Of a stretch of DNA of 13,576 bases, positions 7,352 to 13,576 are shown in pieces. Origin of the DNA: Sphingomonadales bacterium (GTDB lineage: Bacteria; Pseudomonadota; Alphaproteobacteria; Sphingomonadales; Sphingomonadaceae); contig JAIXPM010000128.1 in the NCBI GenBank assembly GCA_027486275.1, positions 1 to 13,576 of the forward strand, written 5' to 3'. The notes below the pieces were generated by a model. It did not search any database and was not told where the DNA came from. It worked only from the letters and a program-made list of their open reading frames with translations. Made by a program: the position numbers and the translations under genes. Positions within the stretch are counted from its first letter, which is position 1. Each line of letters opens with the position of its first letter.

Positions 7352-8677
7352 TCAGGTTGGATCGCAATCCTCCGTTTTCTTGCGGCGGCCGCCCAGCAGC
7401 CCGCCGATCATGCCGCCAACGGGGCTTCCGGCAGATGAGCGATCCTCGCATTTCGGCTTGGCGCCGCGCCGGTTGCTGCGGCGCGGGCGATCCTCGTCGC
7501 CGCCGCCCATCATCTCGGCCATGTTCATGCCGGCCGGGCCGCCAGCACGCGCCACGAAACGCGCTTTCACCGCATATTGCTGATCCCACGCGATTTTCGG
7601 ATCAGCCGGGCGCGGCGGAAACAGGAAATTCTCTTCTGGCCCATGCGCCACCAGGCTCACCAGCCCATTGGGCGCTGCGGCCATCACCTCCTTGGGGATC
7701 GCGCAGTTGGTCTGGGTGGGCGGCATCAACTGCTTGGTGCCCACCAACCGGGCGGCTTCGGCCGGCGCGATATAGTCCCCCAGGGCCGAAATGAAGGTCT
7801 GGCTTTCCGAGGATGACCAGAACACCAGCGTGGCGCCTTTCGCCGGATCGTCGCCTTCGCCGCCCATGAAGCTGGCAAAGTGCCCGGTGGCTTCGGGCAA
7901 CTGGTTCCAGCTCAAGGCGATGGCACCGGATGGCGCCTTCTTCTGATCAAGGTTCAGCGCGGCCATGAAGTCCTTGGTCAGGCTGAAATCGATTTCGGGC
8001 ACATAATTGCCGCGCACCGCATGATCGCCGATCAAGCTGGCCGTGGCCGGCACACCGCTGCGGCTGGCGCGATCATCGTTGGGCCAATGGCCGTGATTGG
8101 GCCAGCCAGCAGTGGATGGCGGCCGCGCGATGCGCACCCGTTCGCCGGCGAACAGCCCGGGCGGCACCTGGCCGGCTGCCATCTTGGCGAAATCGATCAC
8201 CACCGGCTGGCCGGGGCGGGCAGTTTCCCCACAACCCCAGAACAGCAGCACCCGCCCCTTGGGCGGTTCATAATCCTCCGGCTCTGATGGCGTGGCCGCA
8301 GCGCGCTGCGGGCTTTTCAGGAACAGCAGGTCGCCCATGTTCATGCCCGCCGGGATCAGGTGGCGGGCCAGCGGCGGCGGCGTGGCCACCGGCAGCTTGC
8401 CGCCCAGATCAAGGCTGAGCGATTTCGCCATGGCACCGGGCTGCTGGCCGCTCATCGCCATGCGCATCATGTCACCGGGGGAGGGCATGTTTCCGCCCAT
8501 CCCAAAGCCCGTCATCGTCTGCGCCGAAAGCCAATAGACCGCCTTGGGCGGGATCACCTTCTGCACGATGGCGGCGGGCCTTGCCGCCGGCTTGAGCGCC
8601 GGCCTGCGCGACTGGCCCTGTGCCATCACCGGCACCAGCAGTGTCGCTGCCATTGTCAGCATCAGGATGCGCCGCAT
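7352..8677 (-). CDS. Secreted protein of unknown function, Met-rich with strand-Trp repeats
   Basis: A 441-residue protein that I cannot place in a named family. It starts with a clear Sec signal peptide (M-R-R-I-L-M-L-T, hydrophobic core, V-M-A cleavage near residue 19). The ATG at 8677 has GGGGGA about eight bases upstream and is preferred over one 18 codons earlier. A motif of small residue, hydrophobic strand and Trp recurs four times: K-A-V-Y-W-L-S (45-51), G-R-V-L-L-F-W-G (141-148), G-A-I-A-L-S-W-N (251-258) and G-A-T-L-V-F-W-S (281-288), suggesting beta-sandwich strands. P-A-G-M-N-M occurs at 109-114 and 381-386, and residues 54-83 are Met-rich. The C-terminus is basic and Gly-rich (G-M-I-G-G-L-L-G-G-R-R-K-K). 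Likely periplasmic or exported. Confidence 0.8.
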   Translation of the reverse strand: MRRILMLTMAATLLVPVMAQGQSRRPALKPAARPAAIVQKVIPPKAVYWLSAQTMTGFGMGGNMPSPGDMMRMAMSGQQPGAMAKSLSLDLGGKLPVATPPPLARHLIPAGMNMGDLLFLKSPQRAAATPSEPEDYEPPKGRVLLFWGCGETARPGQPVVIDFAKMAAGQVPPGLFAGERVRIARPPSTAGWPNHGHWPNDDRASRSGVPATASLIGDHAVRGNYVPEIDFSLTKDFMAALNLDQKKAPSGAIALSWNQLPEATGHFASFMGGEGDDPAKGATLVFWSSSESQTFISALGDYIAPAEAARLVGTKQLMPPTQTNCAIPKEVMAAAPNGLVSLVAHGPEENFLFPPRPADPKIAWDQQYAVKARFVARAGGPAGMNMAEMMGGGDEDRPRRSNRRGAKPKCEDRSSAGSPVGGMIGGLLGGRRKKTEDCDPT

Positions 8678-8818
8678 CGTCCGTCCCCCACGCTTGTGCA
8701 ATCGCCCGAGTGTATCAGTCCGGCCCGCCACGCCAACTCCGCAGCATTGCTTATCCCGCGTAACTACGGGCTATTGCCGGATGACGGCATGAACCCGATC
8801 GGTCATGGTGCACCTCCA

Positions 8819-9244
8819 ATGCTGACCGAACTGCTCATCGCCACCGTCATGGTGCTGGCCACCGTGTTCATTCACGCTGTTGGCCTGCTGCTCCTCGGCC
8901 GGCTGACGCGCTATGAAAGGCTGGAAGAACGCAAGCTGGCGATCAAGCCGCTGTCGCTGGCCGGCGTGGGGCTCACCATGTCGGTGGTGCTCGGCCTGTT
9001 TGTCCTCCACGCCCTGGAAATCTGGCTCTACGCCGCGCTCTACCTGCAGCTCGGCGCCCTCGATACGCTGCGCGAAGCGGTGTATTTCTCCACCCAAACT
9101 TATGCCGCCATCGGCTTCGGCGACGAAGCACTCGATCCGCAATGGCACCTCGTCGCGGCCATCGAAGGCGTCAACGGCGTCATCCTGCTCGGCTGGTCAA
9201 CGGCGTTCTTCGTGACCGGGATGCGGCGGCTGGGGCATTTGTGA
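8819..9244 (+). CDS. Small potassium-channel-like membrane protein
   Basis: A 141-residue protein with hydrophobic helices at about 4-27, 48-77 and 111-135. A re-entrant pore segment, S-T-Q-T-Y-A-A-I-G-F-G-D (91-102), precedes the last helix. I-G-F-G-D matches the K+ channel selectivity filter, and the aromatic E-A-V-Y-F-S-T pore helix before it is also typical of the Ion_trans_2 family. It is therefore likely an inner-membrane cation channel subunit acting as a tetramer. Compared with the usual T-T-V-G-Y-G-D, the Thr of the innermost ion site is Ala97. No ligand-binding domain is attached. The start is uncertain: ATG at 8819 begins right at helix 1, while an in-frame ATG at 8789 would add ten residues; neither has a strong ribosome binding site. 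It is divergent from the secreted-protein gene. Confidence 0.8.
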   Translation: MLTELLIATVMVLATVFIHAVGLLLLGRLTRYERLEERKLAIKPLSLAGVGLTMSVVLGLFVLHALEIWLYAALYLQLGALDTLREAVYFSTQTYAAIGFGDEALDPQWHLVAAIEGVNGVILLGWSTAFFVTGMRRLGHL

Positions 9245-9349
9245 GGGGGCAGGCAGAACCTCCGGCGGGCAGGGGTGGTTCCGTGGTCCGGAATTGACAG
9301 TTTTTCCGCATCTGGCGGGTTTCACGACACCCTTTTCAATAATTGGCCG

Positions 9350-9378
9350 GTGACGCCGGGCCGGGAAGCGACCATAAT
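9350..9378 (+). promoter_or_regulatory. Possible promoter for the 31-residue protein gene
   Basis: GTGACG (9350-9355) and CATAAT (9373-9378) are 17 bp apart, matching a sigma-70-type promoter at four and five of six positions. They would give a leader of about 30 bases ending in a strong AGGAG site. The 169-bp stretch 9245-9413 otherwise shows no gene. Confidence 0.35.
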
Positions 9379-9401
9379 CAACCCCGGACATGAGTCCGTT
9401 C

Positions 9402-9406
9402 AGGAG
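9402..9406 (+). promoter_or_regulatory. Strong ribosome binding site (AGGAG)
   Basis: AGGAG seven bases before the ATG at 9414. This is the main signal that the 31-codon frame is a real gene. Confidence 0.65.
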
Positions 9407-9413
9407 ACAGACG

Positions 9414-9509
9414 ATGGCCAAGGGTCAGGCAAAATCCAACAAGGAAGTCCGCAAGCCCAAGAAGGAAGCCCCCAAGAAGGTGATCCAGGCCAACCCTTCG
9501 ACCAAGTGA
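9414..9509 (+). CDS. Small basic protein of 31 residues
   Basis: A short open frame with very good translation signals: AGGAG at 9402-9406, seven bases before the ATG, and a TGA at 9507. The product starts M-A-K-G-Q-A-K-S-N-K-E-V-R-K-P-K-K-E and ends N-P-S-T-K; about ten of 31 residues are Lys or Arg. Codons are ordinary GC-rich alphaproteobacterial ones, with AAG used for nearly every Lys, which argues for selection as coding sequence. It resembles the tiny Lys-rich proteins often left as hypothetical in alphaproteobacteria. It is likely cytoplasmic and may bind nucleic acid or ribosomes by charge alone; that is a guess. A plausible promoter lies upstream, and it is probably monocistronic. 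Confidence 0.72.
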   Translation: MAKGQAKSNKEVRKPKKEAPKKVIQANPSTK

Positions 9510-9560
9510 ATTGATCGACGGCGCGCCTGACGGGAAGCGCAAGGCCTTGCTCCTGTGTCG

Positions 9561-9740
9561 TTAGCGCAGGCTGGCAATGCCCAATTTATCCTCCTTCGCC
9601 CGCGCCTTCACCGATTCCTCACTGCGGGTCAGCGCCTTGGCGATGGCGCGCAGGGGCATGCCCTTCTTCGCCAGCGCGTGCAGTTTCTGCACTTCATCGC
9701 TCGTCCACGCCTGCTTGTGCCGCTCGAACTTCTCGCCCAT
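9561..9740 (-). CDS. Small GcrA/Myb-like helix-turn-helix protein
   Basis: A 59-residue protein, M-G-E-K-F-E-R-H-K-Q-A-W-T-S-D-E-V-Q-K-L. After the W-T-x-D-E-V opening it continues with L-A-K-K-G-M-P-L-R-A-I-A-K-A-L-T-R-S and S-V-K-A-R-A-K. The pattern W-T-x-x-x-V, then L, then G, I-A, L, R-S, then S-V and a basic recognition helix ending in L-G is that of SANT/Myb-like and GcrA-type DNA-binding trihelices. It may be a small DNA-binding regulator, although nothing beyond the single domain is present. The ATG at 9740 has GAGGGGAG eight bases upstream; a TTG at 9758 would add six residues but lies over that site, so the ATG is preferred. The gene stands alone and converges on the 31-residue protein gene. 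Confidence 0.72.
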   Translation of the reverse strand: MGEKFERHKQAWTSDEVQKLHALAKKGMPLRAIAKALTRSEESVKARAKEDKLGIASLR

Positions 9741-9856
9741 CGCGCGCACTCCCCTCAAACTGCCACTGCGCCGAACATGCCATACGCTCAGGCGTATCGC
9801 TGCATCACCGCCGCCAGCGCAGGCGTCAACGTCGTTCTTCGCGGCAAGGGCCTCCG

Positions 9857-9900
9857 CCCCGGATCAAGTCCGGGGTGACGTGGGCAGGGGTGACCCCTGC
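9857..9900. repeat. Two REP-like palindromes
   Basis: CCCCGGA/TCCGGGG arms (9857-9863 and 9869-9875) enclose TCAAG. Nine bases later GCAGGGGT and ACCCCTGC (9884-9891, 9893-9900) form a near-perfect palindrome around a single G. The first, followed by TGACG, resembles dispersed palindromes common between genes of sphingomonads; that resemblance is from memory. No T-run follows, so they are not classic terminators. Confidence 0.55.
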
Positions 9901-9941
9901 GCCGGTTTGTTTTCAGGCAGCCCTTGCCCCCAAAAAGCCCG

Positions 9942-10039
9942 GTCATGCTGGCGCAGGCCAGCATCCATTGCCGGGCAGGGGCCACCGGCTCCGCATCAGG
10001 GCAAGCTCCACGCTGGATGCTGGCCTGCGCCAGCATGAC
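9942..10039. repeat. 98-bp inverted-repeat unit (BIME-like), 26-bp perfect arms
   Basis: Positions 9942-9967 and 10014-10039 are exact reverse complements. Each arm is itself a hairpin: ATGCTGGC and GCCAGCAT around GCAG (9945-9964 in the left arm). So the element is two inverted REP-like hairpins 46 bp apart, the layout of a bacterial interspersed mosaic element. Such units are usually mobilised by RAYT transposases, but none is in the window. Confidence 0.75.
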
Positions 10040-10248
10040 GGAAGGAGAGGGGGCGCACCGTCTCCATCGGCGCACTTAACGGGGGTTGTAGGTTGCAAAG
10101 GTTACAGTTTTTTCCACGTGCGCGCGCGTCCTTGGGCGGCGGCGCGAGCCACTTGCGCCACCCGCAGCATAACCGCACCAGCCGCGTGTAGGACAGGCCA
10201 TCGCTCCGCCTTGCGCTGCCCCAGCCCCTCACTGCGAAGAAAGCAATA

Positions 10249-10263
10249 CAAGTACTTTACTTG
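10249..10263. promoter_or_regulatory. Inverted repeat upstream of toxin-antitoxin operon
   Basis: CAAGTA and TACTTG flank CTT, a perfect 6-3-6 palindrome about 50 bp before the toxin start. It is the right size for an XRE-type antitoxin dimer to bind and repress its own promoter, but this is inferred from position only. Confidence 0.35.
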
Positions 10264-10294
10264 CGGCGACGGTCCATTGGGCATGGGGGCCATT

Positions 10295-10307
10295 GATGTC
10301 ATACATC
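10295..10307. promoter_or_regulatory. Inverted repeat abutting the toxin start
   Basis: GATGT and ACATC flank CAT, ending four bases before the BrnT ATG. It could be an operator or could hide the start region in mRNA; no Shine-Dalgarno is seen here. Chance is possible for arms this short. Confidence 0.25.
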
Positions 10308-10311
10308 GCTG

Positions 10312-10596
10312 ATGCGCACTGAATATGATCCCATCAAAGACGCGACCAATCGGGCGCAGCATGGGCTGTCTCTGGCCTTTGGCGCGCGGCTTTTCGATGA
10401 TCCTTCCCATCTCGTCCTTCCGTCGTTTCGGCTGGAGGACGGTGAGGACCGCTGGAAGATCATCGGTCTGGTCGATGGCCGGCTCTATAGCGCTGTGCAT
10501 GTCTGGCGCGGGGAAGTGATCCGGTTTATATCGGTGCGCAGGAGCAATGCTGGTGAAGAACGAGACTACCATAGCGCTGCCGGCCGACCCGAATGA
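10312..10596 (+). CDS. brnT: BrnT family toxin
   Basis: A 94-residue protein with the full BrnT signature: E-Y-D-P-I-K-D-A-T-N-R-A-Q-H-G-L-S at the N-terminus, then A-R-L-F-D-D-P, G-E-D-R-W-K-I-I-G-L-V-D-G-R-L-Y, and near the end I-R-F-I-S-V-R-R-S-N-A-G-E-E-R-D-Y. BrnT toxins are small RelE-like ribonucleases that block translation in the cytoplasm until bound by an antitoxin. The toxin gene comes first, as usual for this family. Its 3' end overlaps the antitoxin gene by about 44-50 bases in another frame. No good ribosome binding site precedes the ATG. The conserved His (H17), Arg and Glu positions used by the fold are present, so the toxin looks intact. Confidence 0.9.
   Translation: MRTEYDPIKDATNRAQHGLSLAFGARLFDDPSHLVLPSFRLEDGEDRWKIIGLVDGRLYSAVHVWRGEVIRFISVRRSNAGEERDYHSAAGRPE
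10540..10544 (+). promoter_or_regulatory. Ribosome binding site that questions the antitoxin start
   Basis: AGGAG inside the toxin gene lies only two bases before ATG 10547 but eight bases before the in-frame GTG at 10553. Spacing favours the GTG, so the antitoxin may be two residues shorter than the ATG reading. Confidence 0.4.
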
Positions 10597-10843
10597 TCCG
10601 GAGGACTTCGACGTGTCGGCTGCCGGCCTGGAACGCGGCCTGTTGGCGCGCGAATTGCGTCAGCTGCGGACTCGGCTTGGCCTGACTCTGGCCGCGTTCG
10701 CGGAACGCTATGGTATCCCGGAAGGTGAATATGCCAGCTATGAAAGCGTCCGTGCCGCGCCGCCAGCGGCGGTGATGGCCTATCTGCGCGTCATCGTTGC
10801 CGAGCCGGACGCCACTGCACGGGCCATCAAACACGCTGCCTGA
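10547..10843 (+). CDS. XRE-type helix-turn-helix antitoxin partner of BrnT
   Basis: A 98-residue protein. An N-terminal arm (about 1-30, acidic, with P-A-D-P-N-D-P-E-D-F-D-V) probably wraps the toxin. It is followed by an XRE-like HTH at about 36-84: L-R-Q-L-R-T-R-L-G-L-T-L-A-A-F-A-E-R-Y-G-I-P, then Y-E-S-V-R-A-A-P-P-A-A-V-M-A-Y-L-R-V-I. The canonical partner BrnA is a ribbon-helix-helix protein; this one is not, so the pair is a variant type II system. The R-x-Y-E-x-G-R motif usual in this HTH group reads A-S-Y-E-S-V-R here. It overlaps the toxin gene; an internal AGGAG suits GTG 10553 better than ATG 10547. It should neutralise BrnT and repress the operon. Confidence 0.82.
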   Translation: MLVKNETTIALPADPNDPEDFDVSAAGLERGLLARELRQLRTRLGLTLAAFAERYGIPEGEYASYESVRAAPPAAVMAYLRVIVAEPDATARAIKHAA

Positions 10844-11028
10844 CCCCGGTCGCCGCTTGGCGCCGCCATCGCGGCCTCACCCAAAGTGACCTCGCCCGCC
10901 GCGCCGGCCTGTCACAGGTGTGGGTGAACCGGATCGAGGCGGGGAAGGGGCATGGCACGCCCGCGACGCGGCGCAAGTTGGCTATGGCGCTGGATGCGCC
11001 GGTGTGGGCGTTGGAGGGTGGGGATTGA
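10840..11028 (+). CDS. XRE-family HTH protein with a non-standard (CTG) or lost start
   Basis: An open frame encoding 62 residues with a complete XRE helix-turn-helix: W-R-R-H-R-G-L-T-Q-S-D-L-A-R-R-A-G-L-S-Q, then V-N-R-I-E-A-G-K and T-R-R-K-L-A-M-A-L-D-A-P. Upstream in this frame the first stop is at 10741, and between it and the domain there is no ATG, GTG or TTG. The only candidate is CTG at 10840, which overlaps the antitoxin TGA as CTGA, one base away from the common ATGA coupling. Either the start is CTG, or an ATG mutated and the gene is decaying, or ribosomes shift from the antitoxin. The domain matches HTH units often found with toxin-antitoxin operons, so it was probably the third gene of this one. 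The sequence itself shows no internal damage. Confidence 0.55.
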   Translation: MTPVAAWRRHRGLTQSDLARRAGLSQVWVNRIEAGKGHGTPATRRKLAMALDAPVWALEGGD

Positions 11029-11052
11029 GTATAGTGTCCCCCGAGTGGCTAT

Positions 11053-12246
11053 TTAATCGCTGAAGCGATTTCCTCTCCCGATGTTGCATACCGCGCACAA
11101 TGCACGCAAGTTATCTTCAGTGGTCTTTCCGCCCTTAGACCAAGGTAAAATGTGGTCGACGTGAAGTATGCATCCAGCGTTTCGCGCAGGATGGTCTCCA
11201 CAAAGCACACACTTAAAGTTATCGCGTTGCAGCACCCTAAACCGAAGGCCTATGCTCGGATCGCGCCGGTCTTCCGGTTGCACGTTCGGCTGCATGGCTC
11301 TCCTGCGGACCGGCGGACGAAGGGCGGACTTTGCAGAATTGATGCTTTCTATGTTGCTGATCTGCACGGCTGTAGTTTGTGCTTCCGGTGCCCGCTCCAC
11401 ATCCGCTTTAGGATTGGTGTGAATATCGCTGTCGGGGCTACGTTCTGCTTCTGAATTGGCGCGCTCTACGAAAGCTTTCAGTGCCGCTCGCCAGCCTCCA
11501 TAACGAATAAGATAGGCATTTTTACCAACAATAGACGGTGCCGTATCCATCTCGAGCGCAGTTGGAGGCCTACCATAATTCGTCCAGACATTTAGAAGGT
11601 TGTCGAAAATCTCCTCTTCCGTATACCGGCGCCCATGAGGAACTTGTTCGATGCCAGCCTTTTTCAGTGCCGCAGACACTCCGCCAAACCTTCGGTACAT
11701 TTGGGACTGTGAGATTTCAGAATTTGCTGCGATCTCTTCGCCCGAGATACTGGATTTTCCCAAATCTTTTGCGACCTTACGAATTCTGTCGAGAATCTCG
11801 CTATCAGTCATTGTTCGACCGATTTGGGCCTTCATGCGATCAGTGATCACAGGACCAGTGTATCGAGAACTCAGGCCCGCTTGGCTGAGTGCCTCGCGCC
11901 AACCGCTGAAAGCTCGCTTCACATGGCTCACGGAATAGCGACCGTAGTGCTTATAGACGTCTACAGTGAACGGTTCATCCGAAGCCAACGTGGATACACG
12001 CTTTAGGTCATCGATCAGTGCGTCACGAGAATAAATTGGCAATGCGTCTGAAAGCCCTGCTCTTCTTGTCGCCTCACTCCAAGATCCGAACCTTGCGCGC
12101 ACAGCGCTGCTCTTGATCCTTGCGACCGCGTCAAACCGCTCGACCGTAAGTCGAAGATTAGGCTCTAGCGCGGCCACACGCCGGATTTCAGCTAGTACGC
12201 CTTCGTCTGAACGATCCTCTAGCCACGTGATTTCAAATTTTGTCAT
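11053..12246 (-). CDS. HNH endonuclease with four homing-endonuclease-associated repeats
   Basis: A 397-residue protein. Four repeats of about 53 residues occupy roughly 14-66, 73-126, 147-200 and 208-259, each ending in a signature: F-G-S-W-S-E-A-T-R-R-A-G-L, F-S-G-W-R-E-A-L-S-Q-A-G-L, F-G-G-V-S-A-A-L-K-K-A-G-I and Y-G-G-W-R-A-A-L-K-A-F. These match the repeat found in HNH homing-type nucleases and probably bind DNA as helical units. After a disordered linker (262-325) comes an HNH domain: Cys346 and Cys349, V-D-H-I (Asp364, His365), Asn379, and Cys384 with Cys387-Asn388. All metal and catalytic positions are present. The gene is clearly AT-richer than its neighbours and uses codons they avoid, which indicates horizontal transfer. 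It lies 34 bp after thiC. It could be a mobile nuclease or a defence enzyme. Confidence 0.9.
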   Translation of the reverse strand: MTKFEITWLEDRSDEGVLAEIRRVAALEPNLRLTVERFDAVARIKSSAVRARFGSWSEATRRAGLSDALPIYSRDALIDDLKRVSTLASDEPFTVDVYKHYGRYSVSHVKRAFSGWREALSQAGLSSRYTGPVITDRMKAQIGRTMTDSEILDRIRKVAKDLGKSSISGEEIAANSEISQSQMYRRFGGVSAALKKAGIEQVPHGRRYTEEEIFDNLLNVWTNYGRPPTALEMDTAPSIVGKNAYLIRYGGWRAALKAFVERANSEAERSPDSDIHTNPKADVERAPEAQTTAVQISNIESINSAKSALRPPVRRRAMQPNVQPEDRRDPSIGLRFRVLQRDNFKCVLCGDHPARNAGCILHVDHILPWSKGGKTTEDNLRALCAVCNIGRGNRFSD

Positions 12247-12280
12247 ACCGTCACACCAGCGCAGTGCCTGTTGTCACAAT

Positions 12281-13576
<1,296 letters not shown>

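Larger units (their letters stand above)
9741..10311. other. Gene-free stretch with REP-like palindromes
   Basis: No gene is supported in this 571-bp stretch; its open frames are Arg/Pro/Cys-rich and out of character. From 9857 to 10039 it is a mosaic of palindromes, listed separately. From 10080 to 10240 it holds a GGTTGCAAAGGTTACAG segment and GC-rich filler in which nothing is recognised. The last 70 bases carry two small inverted repeats ahead of the toxin gene. Confidence 0.6.

Noticed and set aside
7278..7589. N-terminal extension of RadC by 104 residues
   Set aside because: It overlaps the end of the secreted-protein gene, is Arg-rich and unlike RadC; the ATG at 7277 gives normal length.
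9294..9322. TTGACA at 9294 as a -35 box
   Set aside because: No acceptable -10 hexamer lies 16-18 bp downstream.
9539..9550. GCAAGG/CCTTGC palindrome after the 31-codon gene as a terminator
   Set aside because: No loop and no T-run, so it cannot act as an intrinsic terminator.
9788..10232. Minus-strand frames of 95 and 78 codons in the repeat region
   Set aside because: They translate the palindromic repeats (H-P-G-L-D-P-G type strings) and have no start signals; spurious.
11055..11070. AATCGC-TGAA-GCGATT hairpin at the end of the HNH gene as a terminator
   Set aside because: It lies within the coding end, the stem is AT-containing and short, and only three T follow on the plus strand and none on the minus.

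Overview
This is a GC-rich window, except for one AT-richer gene at 11053-12246. Gene content, base composition and the REP-like repeats point to an alphaproteobacterium, most likely a sphingomonad. That placement is inferred from style and gene neighbourhood and was not tested by a search. No rRNA, tRNA, CRISPR array, integrase or transposase was seen.

Left part (1-2421), ordinary metabolism and transport: the 3' end of an MBL-fold hydrolase, a convergent classical SDR oxidoreductase, and a divergent 12-helix MFS transporter.

Centre-left (2418-6518), the most coherent unit. It is a four-gene minus-strand operon, read from 6518 down to 2418: circularly permuted ATP-grasp protein, alpha-E helical protein, transglutaminase-like cysteine protease, and the proteasome-like peptidase Anbu. 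Gaps between the first three genes are 4 and 8 bp, and 72 bp before Anbu. The set (a predicted peptide-bond-forming ligase, a helical partner, a papain-like protease and an N-terminal-threonine protease) looks like a make-and-break peptide tagging or peptide synthesis pathway. It has been recognised by comparative genomics, but as far as I know no biochemical function has been assigned.

Centre-right (6594-9244): a RadC-family JAB/JAMM protein, a secreted protein of unknown function with recurring strand-Trp motifs and Met-rich segments, and, divergently, a small K+-channel-like membrane protein with a GFGD filter.

Right part (9245-12280), an accessory stretch. It holds a 31-residue basic small protein with a strong ribosome binding site, a 59-residue GcrA/Myb-like HTH protein, a cluster of REP-like palindromes including a 26-bp inverted repeat, and a BrnT toxin gene overlapping an XRE-type antitoxin gene. 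These are followed by an intact XRE domain whose only possible start is CTG, and by an AT-richer HNH endonuclease with four homing-endonuclease-associated repeats. The nuclease gene sits 34 bp downstream of thiC on the same strand. The window ends inside thiC (12281-13576), the thiamine pyrimidine synthase, whose N-terminus lies outside.
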